Source of the DNA: Deroplatys truncata
Taxonomy: Eukaryota > Arthropoda > Insecta > Mantodea > Mantidae
Direction of reading: 5' to 3'
DNA: 64,000 bases
Assembly: GCA_030765065.1 (NCBI GenBank)
Contig: CM060979.1
Location: 19,683,001 to 19,747,000, forward strand
This document shows, piece by piece, positions 37,401-52,400 of the stretch; position 1 is the stretch's first letter, and the number at the start of each line of letters is the position of its first letter. Made by a program: the position numbers and the translations under genes. The notes below the pieces were generated by a model. That model was not told the DNA's origin. It did no database searches and saw nothing but the letters and a program-made list of their open reading frames with translations.

Positions 37401-40400
37401 GAAGCCAGTTATAATGGAGCTCCCGTTAGCCACTACCACCAGGTGCGAAGTTCGCGCAGTTATTCGCTTTTTGAGTGCAAAAGGGGTTAAACCTGTCGAA
37501 ATTCATCAACAGTTGATGGAAGTGTATGGAGAGTCTTGTATGGATGTCAAAAATGTTCGCAAGTGGTGTAGAGAATTTGCAAATGGTCGCACGGAAATTC
37601 ATGACGAGGAAAGATGCGGGAGACCGTCCATTTCTGACAAAACAATCGCAAAGGTTGAACAAATCGTGCTTCAAGATCGGCGGATCACTCTCGATGAGCT
37701 CTGCATTGTTGTTCCTGAGATTTCTCGAAGCACTATTCTCATCGGACTTTGATTGAAGAGTTAAAATTTCGGAAGGTGTGCGCAAGATGGGTCCCAAGAA
37801 TGCTGACAGAAGATCACAAAAGGCAACGCGCTGAAACTTCCCGCCAATTCCTTCAACGCTATGCAGATGAAAAGGACAACCTTTTGGAATCAATGGTCAC
37901 GGGTGATGAAACCTTGGCTTTCCACTTCACACCTGAAACAAAACAACAATCACGTGAGTGGCGGCATTCCAGTTCACCCAAGCCGCGAAAATTCAAGAGA
38001 ACACAGTCTGCCAGTAAAGTCACGGCAACTGTGTTTTGGGATCGAAAGGGGATATTGTTGGTCAACTTTATGGATCCTGGGACAACAATAAATGCCGACA
38101 GGTATTGTCAGACATTAAAAAAACTCAGACAGGCAATTCAGAACCGTAGAAGAGGAATGTTGAGCAAGGGTATAGGCCTTCTCCATGACAATGCTCGCCC
38201 CCACACCGCCCGTCAAACCATGAATCTTCTGCAACAGTTTGGATGGGAAACCATCACCCATCCACCCTATAGTCCGGACTTAGCACCCAGTGACTACCAC
38301 TTGTTTGCCAAGTTGAAAGAACACTTGGCTGGAAGGCGCTTCGGTGACGACGTTGAAGTGAAAAATGAGGTCCATCACTTTTTCAAGAGCATGGCGGCAA
38401 GCTGGTATGACATCGGCATACAAACTGCCACAGCGTCTACAAAAATGCATCGACCGAAATGGCGATAATGTGAAAAATAGACAAATGTTAAAGCTTCAAA
38501 ACTATGTGCCATTTGTTGTGAATAAAAGTTTCTTTGTATTTTAAAAAAGACTGGAGACCTTACTTTTGGGATTACCCTCGTATAATGTTGTCCTGAGCTT
38601 TCATTCTTTCCTTAATCGTCTCATTCCCAAATTTGTCTATTCAGGATATTCATAGGCTTCTTCAAAGGCAATCAATTTCTATGGCTTTAATCTGATCTTT
38701 TTGTTAATGCCCATCCTTCTGTGCCATATCCAAGGATGCTTTCAATGCTAGTCTTTAGAATAAGCTTATTAAACTTTTAGTCTGACATCTTGATTTCAAA
38801 ATATTCCATTCAATATCTTATTGCTGCTTAAGAGATTCTGTTATTTACTTCCATTTCACAATTGTCCGACTTATGTATAACTGAGCCTAAATATTTAAAT
38901 TGTTCTACTGTTTTAATGTACACATAACTAACATTGGTCTTTTCCTGCTCCCCCTACCATGAAATACTTGCTTTTTTCAACGTTAATTTTGAGTTATTCT
39001 TATTATGTATGTCCAATAATCTTATCATAAATTCTGCATCATCACAGTCTTGAGCTATTATCACTTGGTCATCCAGAAATAGGATTGGATGACCTTATAT
39101 CTGATCGGAATACCCATCGGACTACAAGATGTCTTACAGCTTTCCAATATATACTCCAGATAGATTTTAAATACAGTAGGAGACATTCCACATCCCTACT
39201 TCAGACCTTCAGATGTAAGCCATAAACACCTTGAACATGTTTTGGGTACTGTTTGCACCCATCCTCAGCAGAAGTCTACTGGTTCCCAGGGAAAGATTTT
39301 GTTGTGGAATTATCCAAAGTGGTGACATCTGTTGGCAACATTATGAACTTTCAGAGGTGGTCTGGTGGCAGCAAAACAAAATTAATTATGAGATCCTTGA
39401 AAATACATATGCTAAGGAACAAGGATACTTATAAGAGAGATATCACAATTCATGCACATAATATATATACTGTATAATTGTTCAATACTATGAGGTTTCT
39501 GGGTTCATATGTAATGCCAACAAATTACTAGAAAGAACAGCCTACGCTAAAAACATGGTTCTAGGACAACTAGCACTGTCTTTTTCTTTCCCCTCAAGCT
39601 GTAAAATCTCCATGCACTGATGGTGAATGGAAACTTATCTTTTTAGACCAGATGTGTATGTAGCTAAAACCAAAATATTTCCACCTTCTGTAAACATAAA
39701 ACTGAAAATACAATGAAAGTATTCCTGAAGGGCATTTTAAACTAATAGCAGTTATAGTTTAGCCAGTGCCCACTCTTGGCAGTTTTGCTGTTTGGTGTTG
39801 CACTGACCAAAAGCAATGGACAAGGAGTTGAGGATTGGATAGGTAACATCCAGTGGAACAGGTATCTCTTCAGGCAATGACACTTGGATCTTCATAGTGC
39901 ACACCATGTGAGTCACCTTTGAGTTCCACTACAAATATCTCTGAAACAAAGTTAAGAACTGAAAAATTACTTTCACAGGTATGAAGCCATTCACGGGTAT
40001 GAAGGGGTTCATTAAAGCAGATATAGCCCATTTAAAATGTAATCAAATATAATTTTCAACATAAAGTTATGATTTTTTTTAAATGGAAACCCTGTATTAT
40101 TTTTACACAATTGATAACATGGAAAATAACATTAAGACTGATTACATAGAAAATTTGAGTTGGAATTGAAACTCTTATCACTTACATGTTTTACAACCTG
40201 ACTGGTTTCAGGAGCTAATTGCTCCCATCATCGGAAGTGGCTGACTTGTTCCTCATGGTGTTGTCCCATATGTGTCTGTGTGTGGTGGAATCTGGTGTAG
40301 TGATGAAACTCTATAGTGGGTTCGGTGGCAGTAATTCAAAATTAATCACATGGTGTTTATGTTTTGTAATTAATAACTTTTCCCAAGTATCCAACTCTAC

Positions 40401-43400
40401 TGTCTGAGTGTTATATTTGGAGTGATGATGTGATTTGTTGTCCAAAAGTGATGTGCAACTGCTGATTTGTCCATTTGTTTGTATTTTGTCTCATATGTTC
40501 TTTTAATCTGGTCTCTAAATTTCTTTTTGTTTTACCTATGTATATTTGGTCACATTCTGGGCAATTAATTTGATAGATTCCTGCTTTTTTGTTCGGAGGT
40601 ATTTTGTCCTTTGATTTGTTGCAGAGTGATTTCTCTATACTTAATCTGCTTCGTGGAGCTAGGTAAATGTGTTGTTGAATTTGTAGTGAGTCCTTGGGTG
40701 GAAAGTGAACTTCTTGAAAATCATTTTGCTTTTTTGTTGGGTTAGATTTCTGGTGTCCTTAATGTGTTTCTGTTTCTTGAAAAGTGTTATTTTTTTGTTG
40801 ATTTGTGTCACGAAGCCATTGTTCATGGCTGTGTTAACCATGTGTTTGTATTCTGTTTCTGTTAGTGGTATGTAAACCAATCTATGGGTCAAACTGTTTA
40901 GGACTGCATGTTTGTGTGGTACCGGGTTGAAACTACTGTTTTTATGTAGTTTTCAGAATGTGTAGGTTTCCTGTAGATCCCAAAATTGATCTTGTTCTGA
41001 TTTCTAATTACTTTCAAATCTAGGAAAGGTAAGTACCTTCATTTTCTGCTTCCATCATAAATTGTATAGACCTGTTCTGTAAATTTAGTAGTTTGAGGGC
41101 ATCCTGGATGAGCTTGTTGGATACTATTGCAAATATATCGACATATCTGTGCCAGACTTGTAAATTTGTGGAAAGGAGGTGGTTATGTGTGATTCCGATG
41201 ATGGGAGCAATTAGCTCCTGAAACCGGTCAAGTTATAAAACATGTAAGTGATGTTTAGTGTTTCAATTTTGACTCAAATTTTCTATATAATTTCAAATTC
41301 ACATCACTGTTACTAGCTTATTCATATTTTATACTAATTAAGAAAAAGTTTGTTGCATTGCAATAGGTTAATTATATCCTGAGAAATTGTAACCTGAAGT
41401 TGATGCTCAAGATACAATGAAATGCACATCTGGAGTTTCATCAGCATCGTTGGTCCTCAAGCGTGAACTTCACGTTGCAGTTAATCACCAACTTCATGGC
41501 ATATTTCAAAGCGATAAAAGCTGTTCTTAATGTTATTTTTGCTGTTATTAATTGTGCTGGAAATAATACAGCGTTTCTAATATTTAAAATGATAATTGTT
41601 TGCCTCTTTTGTTGTATCTCATGCACCAACTTCACATTACAATTCTTGGGATGTAATTAACCTATTGAGATGCAACAATGGCATTCTTAATGTTATTTTC
41701 CATGTTATCAATTTACAAAATAATAATACATGTTTTCCATTCAAAAAATAACAAGTTTATATTTGAAAATAATTTTCTGTAAGAAGTATATGATGCAATA
41801 CACAACAAGGAACCATGGATTGGAATGTTTCTTGATTTAACTAAGGCCTTCAACTCAGTAGAATATAGTCTTTTATTGGAAAAAGTATATAGTAGGTATT
41901 CGCAGAGTAGCATTAGACTGGATTCAGTCCTATTTGGCAAACAGAGAACAAATGGTAGAAAGGATCCATTTAAACAAAACTAAAAATATCTTAGAAGCAG
42001 CTCTCTCACAAAGCAACTAGTCTGCTATGGTGTACCCTAAGGGTCGATTCTTGGTCCACTTTTGTTCCTGGTAAACATTAATGATCTGGCCTCTACTGTG
42101 AATGGTGTACATATCACATTATATGCAGATGATACTAGTGTGCTAGTAAAAGGAAAAGATATACAAGAACTAAATGCAAATATTGAAACTGTTAGTACCC
42201 AGATCTTAAATTGGTTTCAAAATAATAATCTTGTAATAAACAAAGACAAAATCATTTATTATTCTTTCAGTATTGCCAAAACAAACCTGAAAATGTTTCA
42301 AAAATAAAATTTGATAGAAATAATATTAACCTTAACATTTAAGGTTTTGAATTGGTTGACTTAACACTTCCTGCATTAGATTTAATATTAATCTAGTTTA
42401 AGAGACGAAATTCTTGGGCATAACTCTAAGGACGGCATGTACCAAGTTGGATTAAACTGCTTTGGAAGTAATGTTTACTAAAGAAGTTCCCACTACGGAA
42501 GCAGGTTACTCCGGAAGTAACGTTGAAGAGCTCAATTACAATTTACTCTTTTAGTTATGACTACAGAAGTAAGAGCTCATTACTCCCGGAGGTATTGTTT
42601 TGTTTGTGCGATTTACTTGATGTGATCATGTGCGATAGAAAATGTGGAGAAACATCAGCAAAAGTTAAATGTTTGTTGGTAGAGATAAAGAAAATCCATT
42701 TAAACAACACGAGTGTAAAAAACATGTTATAAAGATGCTGGAAAGTCGTGATTGACGAGTTTAATAAGCTTAAAATTCAGGACACAATGTTTCTAATCTT
42801 CATTTTGCATTGCAGATCACTTGCGTGTTTGATGGAGAAATACCCTTTCTGATTTTGGAAAAGTTCATCATATTCACAGATGAGCACAAAATAGTAACAT
42901 GGTGCAGACAATTCCACACACAATGTGTGGGAAATTTGAAAAAAATTAAAGAAGAATTGCATTTTATTTTCTGAACAATTGTGTATATTTATATGTGTAG
43001 GTATCTTGCTCTTAACCTCAAAAGCACTCTAACAACACAATGAAATACATGACCAGCAGACGCATGGTGAACGTTTATTTATAAGATCGCCTGTAATACT
43101 GGGAATACGATGAACTTTACTTAATGTGACATGGAAATGCTGGTAAACTAAAGGTATAATTGGCATGCACTTAATGTAATGGGAATGATTCTTGCTTGAT
43201 TGTTCTTTTATCACTTCAAGCTAGTGCCGATTGGTTCTAATTAGCATGTGAAATCAAACTTGACATAACGGGAAGGAAAAGTCTGACATTGCCAAACTTT
43301 TAAGTTACATCGCGTTAAGTCAATTCCAAATCTCCATTTAATACAGCGTAAGAATGTCATATTACGTTAAATTCATTGTAATGCCGGTTCAAGCATCTGA

Positions 43401-46400
43401 AATATTCCAGTACAAAACACTCATAGGACGCATAACAATAATTGCAGTTTGGATTATAGAGCTGAATTTGTGTCTGAGTTTTGTTGAAATGTTCTCAAGC
43501 AGGTTCGAAAGGCATGTATAACATTCGTTCATAATACTGAAATGTTCATTGAAATTTCTCTCGCTCCGTATAAGTATTATATGGTTCTCGCATACCACTA
43601 TCACATTCCCATTGTTTTTTTCCGTCGAGATCAATGTAACCTATGTAATCACTGTTTTCTTCATTTAGATCAACGTCATCTAAGTAATCCATGAACACTT
43701 CAAAAATATCTTCCTCCAAATATGATACAGTATTCTAGTGCAATCGACAGGTTAGTTACTTCATCCAGGTTGCAAGAGTAAAATTCTAACCTATATTTGT
43801 GCCTATTTAACTCCGTAGTAACATACTACATGACGGTGCTCTGACATTTACTTCTGTGGTAATTTAATCTGGGAGTATCTGAAAGGAGTAAAATTCTTCG
43901 GAAGTAGTTTACTCTCATATGGAAGTCGCCGAGTGTTGACTTGAATAGTAGTTTACTATGAAAGTAGAGCTTACTCCAGGTTGGTGCATGCCGCCCTAAA
44001 TGAGAACTGAAAAATGGATTCAATCATATTGAATCCTTAGCAATGAAACTTAGCAAAGTGTGTTTTACCCAGAAGCATATTAGAGAGGTAGTAAACATTC
44101 AAATATTACAGCATTTTATTATGCAAACCTTCATTCACTCTTGTGTTATGCTATAATGTTCTGAAGGAACTCCAGTCAAACATAAGCAATATTTACAATT
44201 CAAAAAAGAGCCATTTGTCTAATTATGAAAATAAATCGTAGAACAAGCTGCAGGGAATTTTTCAAGAAATTAAAAATATCACCATTATCCTGTGTACATA
44301 TCTTTGAATGGCTGAATTACGTTAAAGCCAATCTGCACTAGTTCAATACAATATCCCAGGTACTCTCACTTGAACAAGCGTAACAAAAATAATTTACATA
44401 TACACATAGATCCAAACTTTTTGAAGAAAGCTTTAAACATACTGGATTAATAATTTATAATTAATTACCCCAAGCCTTCAGAGACAATGAAGTCAAAAGC
44501 TTTAAGATTCACTGTGAATTTATTATTGTCGCTTTAACAATAAAGTCATAACGCGACTACAATATATTTTGAAACAAATTACAACATTGATTATATAACA
44601 TTATACAATTTTATTTCTTTTAAAAACTCTACTATGTTGTGATAGATGGTGGATCACTCAAGGCCACAGAGAGGTTAAGAGGAATACCACACTGAAGCCG
44701 ATGAACATCGTAGATAGGGCACTCTGCAACTATATGCTGAACTGTGAGAATGGAGTGACAGTGTTTGCATGTAGGCTGATGATGTTTTCCAAGAAGATAT
44801 GAATGTGTAATTACAGTATGTCCGATACGTAGCCTGGTGAGAAGTACCTGGTCACGACGAATTAGATGTTTTATTGGGTAACTGAAACTAGAATTGGAAC
44901 TTAAGGCGATTAGTTTCCTATTGGATGTGGAACTCCAGTGTAGCTTCCATTTCTTACATATTTCATACTTTAGAAAATTTTGGAAATCGTGATGCAGAAC
45001 CTTGAGGTTGGCCAGGCTTGGAGAGTGGCATGTTACTTCTTTAACTGCTTCATCAGCTTTTTCATTTCCAGATGGTATCCATGCTATAGCATTGTTTTTA
45101 TACACTGGAAGAATCTATGGAAAACTGCAGTATGTTGTAAACAGTAATTAAAACACTATGTTTTAATTCAACAATTGATGACTGGATGTTGCAAACATTG
45201 TCAAATATTGTAAACATTTTATATAATTGGAAAGGTAGAATCAGACGACTGAAAAATTCAATGCCATAGCCAGGATTTGAACCACGGATCTCCCGGTCTC
45301 CGTCCGGTTGCTCTAACCACTGAGCTACCATGGCAACATGCCAGTACACCATTAAATTCTCCAGCTGATTCGCATTTTTCCCGGTAAACCACAAGGAGAT
45401 CTCAAATTTTATTGAGATGCCACACCCCAATGGCAACTTACATTCTTTGTAAGTACTTTAAGTCCGGGCTTTATAGTTACAACCACTATTAGGTCAATTA
45501 ATGGAATTAATTGTTCTTTCACACAAGCCGTGTGTTGGAAAGGTAGAATCAGACAACTGAAAAATTCAATGCCATAGCCGGGATTTGAACCACGGATCTC
45601 CCGGTCTCCGTCCAGTTGCTCTAACCACTGAGCTACCATGGCAACATGCGAATCAGCTGGAGAATTTAATGGCGTGCTGGCATGTTGCCATGGTAGCTCA
45701 GTGGTTAGAGCAACCGGATGGAGACCGGGAGATCCGTGGTTCAAATCCCGGCTATGGCATTGAATTTTTCAGTCGTCTGATTCTACCTTTCCAACCTTGT
45801 CCAACACACGGCTTGTGTGAAAGAACAATTAATTCCATTTTATGTAATTGCTGATTTGACAGCTGTAAGTCTGTATCTTATATTCTAAATATTTTATTTG
45901 ACATGTCCAATATCAATGTATATTGTTTACAAAAGATGAAAATAAATAAAATGAAAGGAAAAATATTTGCTTACATTTTTTAATGTCTTATATCAGATAC
46001 TTTGAATCTCTCCCCTACCTTCATGCCTGTTAAAGTTATTTATCAATTCGTAATTTTGTTTCAGAGATATTTGCAGTGGACTTGAAAGTGACTAACCCTG
46101 TATAACATGTTTCTCATGTCACCATCTCCATTAGTAGTATTTAATTACAGGCAATTAAAGTCAAAATAAAAGTATGGTGCAGAATCATGTACCTGCCCAA
46201 TGCTTTGGCCTTTATAGTCACTTCTGGTATGTCATCCAGTGGCTGTTTGAGTAGGTCTTTAAGTTTCATTTTAAGATCAGCACAATTTCCTTTTAATACT
46301 TTGAGAAGGCGACTGCCCCGGATTGACAGGTTATGCTGTAATTCCTCATTTACTGCATCATCATTCAGTGCTTCTATGACAAGTTCTGCTGCCTGAAAAA

Positions 46401-49400
46401 ATGTAAACAATATTAATAAACAGTATGCATTAATTTTCCAAGGAAAATATGAATGAATGAATTTATTGTACAATTTATTTTTATATAATATATATCTCAT
46501 GTACCCCTACATCTTATGTACAATTTGTCTGGTGCTTGTCCTCTTGTTGAGCCACTCAGATTGCTTGCCTCCCAGGCTTATCACTCACTGAGCGGCCCTT
46601 CTTTCTTTGCCTCTCTTACTTTTGTAGACCATTTTTGCTTTACCTTCCTTAAAAATTTCCCATGCCCTTGATTTTCTTTCTTCTTTCTCTGTTAACATCC
46701 TACTATTTTCCTATCCATATTTTCCCATTTCTTTTGTCACACTCTTTCCCTCCAGCTCCTTATTTCCTCTTAAATAAATTGAACCCATTCTCATCTATGC
46801 TAAACCTTCTCTTTCTTGCCTATTACAGCAATCAACGTCCCCATCTCTTTTCCGCCCCTTCTTAATCAATTTATTAAAGCTTAATGATTTTTTTATCTTC
46901 AAGGTTTCCCCATATCTGTTGTCATTCTATATCTTCCACTCCGTTTCTTACTACTTTCCAAAAGCCGCTTGTATTACTTTCCTCCAGCCCCCATATAGCC
47001 CCCATTCTAATTAACTCCATATTTTTTTGGTTTCTTTCCACCAGCTGTTTTTGCTTCTTAGAACCTTTTACTGAGTCATGCATATCTTAAAGATTTCACC
47101 TTCTTCCACTGTCATGCATCTAAACCAAAATTTTAAAATTCTTTCTACTATTATACCTTTCCTCCTAGTCTATTAATGCAACCTTGCCTGGTGATGCTCT
47201 TGGTGGTCCAATTAATTCTTTACAAAACATTCTACACATTTGGTCAATTTTCTTACTTAATTCTCCTCTCCACCATATTTCCACCACATAGAGCATTTTT
47301 GGTTCTACCAATGCCTTGTGCGTGCTCTCCAACTATTTTGTCGACATCTTTATTTGCATATTCTTATTCCTGTCATAGCTGCCTACCCTTTAGCTAACAT
47401 CTTCCTGCCATGTGCTCCCCATTCCCCGCTATTACTCAACCTTACTCCTAAACAATATAAATAAGTATTTATAACTAATTAAAACAGATTTTTCTTTGTG
47501 CTCACACCATACTTGCTAACTTCCTGAAACTGAAATCTGTAAAACTTTCCCTCGTCCAGCAAAATGTAATAATTTTGTGATGACAAGAAATTTTGAATGC
47601 GTAAAATGTTCGGTGCAATAAATGTGCAAAAATTACATATAAAATAAATACAAATTACATTTGATAAGAATCCTTGAAGACTTGGTAGTACTGCTTCTTT
47701 CGTCACATATGCTAAAATTCTTCCTGATACCATAATAAACATGTATTAAAGCAAAAATACACTACTTCCAAGGCTATACACAAATTCGTAGTCCATATTT
47801 TATGCAGTGGAATCTTGTTAGCACGTTCCTCATTAACACGTTTTCCCGTGTATTACGTTGAATTAAAAAAGTCCCGGTACCAAATCACCAAATATAATAA
47901 ATAATGTTTGCTTAGTGCGTTTTCCCGGTCCCGCTTACTACATTTGAAGTTTGACGTCCTCATTCGCTGTTTTGGCCAATCCTTGATCGGTACAGTGGTA
48001 GTAGGCGTTTAACACGTTCATAGTTTGACGTCCTCATTTACTACTTTGGTCAATCCTTGGTCACGGGGTGGAAATCGGCAGCCAATCACATACATGCATT
48101 TAAATATTTGTGTGACACGATTTCTGTGGGCGGGATAGAGAATGCTTTACCTTGGCGTGGTAAACGCGGTAAATGCTAACGATAGTTTCTAATGTTGAGT
48201 GAATACCAAACAACCGTAGATTGTATTTTAACTTTTCATTTACAATGAAAAAAAGAAAGTGTAGTAGGTAAATAACCAACAGTGAAAAACTGAAAATCCT
48301 TGATGTAATCACAATCCAAATATAAAACATGTCGATATAGTGCGGAAGTTAAACATTCCTCCGTCAACCTTAAACACGATTGTTAGCAAACCTAAATTGA
48401 TTGAAACTGCTTTTAAAGAAGGGAAAAATACTAAAACAAAACTTTTCTCTTGGAAAATAGGATCAGAAGAGGACCGGAACGAAGTTTGTTGCATGGAAAC
48501 ACCTCTGTATTCAAATCGTCTTGTATACACCAAAGATGATATCGTCTATTGTACTCGTAACACGATGCACGCTCATAATTTTTTCTTTTTTAGCAGAAAT
48601 TGTTATCACGTGTGTAATAAAACACACAGCAAAACCACTATTGCTGCTTCCACAATTCGCAATTTATTTTCTCAAAAACATTCATAACCTAAAAAATCCA
48701 AGTTGACCAAAATAAAAGCTTGAATTATTTATTCTCAGGCATTGTGTATCCAAATCCATTTAAACATATTGAATTTAACATGGAAACGCGGATCGTATTC
48801 AGTATGAAATTGTACTCAAAATCGATTTAAATTGCCCATGGAGATGTAGTAATTATTAGATTTTTATTACCTATGTTCTTAAATAGCAGATTTTGCATTT
48901 TCGTTAACACGTTTTCCCGCCTATGACATCCAAATCCTTCGGTCCCTGCAAAAACGTACTAACAAGATTCTACTGTATTTCTTAAAATGAACTACAAACC
49001 AAAATGTGCCATAAAAATGGTAAAACTTATATCCCGCAGCCATATAATGTGAATAAGATAAACAATTTACATGAAGGAGATGACTTTCCAATTCCTATCG
49101 TCCATTACTGAATGTTTGTACCCATTTACTGCTGATTGCTAGAGTTCACTTGCAGTGCAGTGAAGGGGGACCATGATTGTGATGAAGGATACACACACAG
49201 ATAAGCTCTGACCTATCGCGGAAATGTATACCAATTAGTGGCGCATTCAATCTGTAAATTTAATTACAATTGCGGCAGTATTTTTAACACTTAAATGATT
49301 TCAGTCTAATTATATAATATACAATATAATAACAGCCTGCCTTAAAGCAATAAGTGTATAAATAACATATAAAATGTATGTAACAGTCATTGTATTATGT

Positions 49401-52400
49401 TTATATTATTATGTACATGTATAACAATGTTATGTGAATGTATTAGGTAATTTAACAATATAGGAGTTGTGATAATAGAAGCTAAAAGCTGCTAACAATG
49501 AGGTAACCTTGAAGCAATAATGAATTGGAAAGTTTAATAATGCTACTAGTAATTCTTGGAACAATAATGTAAATTTTTATAACAGTTTATAAATAGCCAA
49601 TCAACAACCAAATTGAAAGTTAAATAAAAGTATTCTATTGGAGTAGGATTAGCCAATCAAACTTGAAATAGAAGAATTTACAAATTTAAGCAGTAAAAGC
49701 CAGTCGCTAGAAGGCAACATACCTGAGCAGTTCGTTTGCTCGGTATGTGTTCAGTGTGAGACATAAAATTCATTACGGCGAGAATATTATAAAGTTTACA
49801 TGTTAAAAAGTGCAAGTAATTAATAAATAATCTCACAGCTCTCTATATCAGTGAAGTGTTATTTCATCGTGTCAAGCATTGATAAAAGGAGTGAAGTAAA
49901 ATTATAATTTGTGTAAGCCTACATTCTTTAGCCGCATCACCCCCTGATAAGAGATACATGTTTCTAGATATTAATACTGACGCAGCCGAGGCAAACCTAT
50001 ATATATATATAATATTTAAAGAAACATTAAAATATAAAGTTGATTCCTAAATGTTGGGGTGAAAGCCACTGGAAAGTAAACTCGGGTCAAAGGCCACCAG
50101 AAACTTTGTACCGTATGTGGGGCGAACACTCCAAGAAACTATCTCAAGTTTTTGGCTCCGCAACAGTCAAACTACAATACAACTCTTCTTAAAAAAATAA
50201 ACCTTCTCACATATAATGCAATAGGATTTTGAGGCAGTATTTTAATACCTGAATAATTTCAATTGTTATTTAAAATAGGTAAATTCAATAACAGCCCGCC
50301 TTGAAACAATATGTATGTAATAATTATTTTAATTGTATATAACAGTCATTGCAATTGCTTATTTTTCTTGTAAATATGTTTTATTAATGTTATGTGAATA
50401 CTTTACATACTCTAATAATGCAAGAACTGTGAGAATAGTAAATTTTAGGTTGCTAACAATGAGTAATAATGAGGTAATTGTGGCAATAATGTGTTTGGAA
50501 TTTGAAAATGTACTGGTCATGATTAGAACGATGATGACGTAGTTTCAGTGACAGTTTTATAATTAGCCAATCAACAGCAAAGAAAAGTTTGTTAAATACA
50601 GAAATTCTATTGGACTAGAATTACCCAATCAGGGACTTGCATTACCGAAGCTTAAGGTTTTGACCGTTGAGTTTATTCAGTTCCTGGCAAGACGTGGCAG
50701 TGTGTAGATTGAAAAATGTGTTCTCTACGGGGCATTTAGTAAAAACTGATATACATGTTAAGTAAGTGTATAAGTTTCTCACAGTTCTTTTAAAAGTGTA
50801 GTGGTTTATAAATATGTGTAAGAAGTTAAAATAAAAGTAAAAAATTTAAAAGTTTAATTCTGTGACGTCAACAATAATTGTCATTACCACACCCTGCATA
50901 AGAATCCTGACTCTAAATTAAGACTGACGTAGCCGAAGCAAATTCAAACAATAATATTACGAAAGCTTTAAATTCAAACCAACGCTCAAAACAACTATTA
51001 ATACATTAACAAGTCTTCAAGTTTGCGTAAACATTTATTACACAACATTACGTAACAGCAGCTAAACATCTTCAAGTTAGCGCACATACGTGGGGCTAAC
51101 CCAAAAAGCAGCTAATAATAATACTTGAGCCAACTCCAAAACCAACAAACATTCTTCAAAAATTTGATGTCCCAAACGTGGAGCTAAATACCACCTTCTT
51201 CAATTTAATGCTTTGTCATATCGGCAATAAAAATCTGTAACACTTTCAATCTGCCCACAAAGTCGTAAAAATGCTTCCTTTGCTGTAAAGTTGTAAAAAG
51301 GCCTCTGCTCCCATACATTTTATAGGCAAACCTTAAAAGTTGGTATGTATAGATACTTATTTACTGCCCAACACTTCTATTGCTGTTTTTTCTTACCTCT
51401 TTTCCTTTATGCAGATGTGAATGTAAAAGCAGTGCCAGTGTATCATACCAGCGACCACGATAGCTTGGTAAATAGATGTGCTGGCTTAGTAACTCCCTCA
51501 GTGCTATTACAGCATCTTGAAGAGTTGCCTTGTTTTTTCTGAATCCTTCAACAGCTTGAGTAATAGCATAGGCATAAACAGAGCCAGGGGAGTACCTCCT
51601 CAGAAACAATGGCAGCTGTTTCATCCTTTCACTAAGCAAAAGGAAAATGAACAAAATAAAATTTCTCTCTTTCTACTGCTATTATAGAAGTGCCATTTTT
51701 CAGTAATAGAATGGGTTTTAGTATAACACAGCTGTAGTTTCATTTGCACGAGATACACATTTTTAATGAAAGAACTTCCACATCATGAAGCTGCAATTGC
51801 ATTAACATGACTTTCGCTACACACTCTTCTACACACTATTCTTACAAAAACTTATTCTTTTATCTACTTCTTGTTAGGGAATAGTAAATATAAACAAATT
51901 AAAATTTATGGTATTTAAAAGGGGAAATAAGTTAAAAAAAGAAGAGAAATGGCTTATGGGGGATTTAAAGTTAGAAGTTGTCAAGGAGTTTGATTATTTG
52001 GGGTGAGGATGAGCAGTAATGTGAATGGACGGTACATAGCAGGAAGGTTATGGCAGCAATGACAGGAGTAAGGATGTGCAAATACAAATTAGAAATGCCG
52101 ACTAAATGGATAGAAAGAATGTATGAGGCATTGATAGAAGCAAGAATGCTATATGCAGTTGAATTTTTTTTTTGGGGGGGGTGTATCTGAACTAAGCAAC
52201 AAAAGAGACCAGAGCTACAGAACGTTCTGTAAAGAATTATTGGGGTTACCAAGATCAGTACCAGGGGAAGCAGCATTAGTGGAATTAGGAAGAACAAGAA
52301 GAAAGGGAGTGATACTGGAAAGGATTTTGAAATTTTGGTTTAGATGCCTGAAAAAAGATAAAAGGGAAATTTTAAGGATATGTATGGAAAAACAAAAGAA

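Noticed and set aside
45687-45758. Possible functional tRNA gene
   Set aside because: A and B boxes and the acceptor stem are good, but the T-arm and anticodon stem have mismatches, position 33 is not T, and copies sit in a repeated SINE context.
45098-45854. Predicted proteins of the MVAQWLEQ type
   Set aside because: They are translations of the tRNA-like SINE heads and are not real proteins.
46662-47397. Hydrophobic plus-strand open frames (possible membrane proteins)
   Set aside because: They are antisense to a minus-strand LINE relic whose A-rich coding strand gives F/L/S-rich reverse frames.
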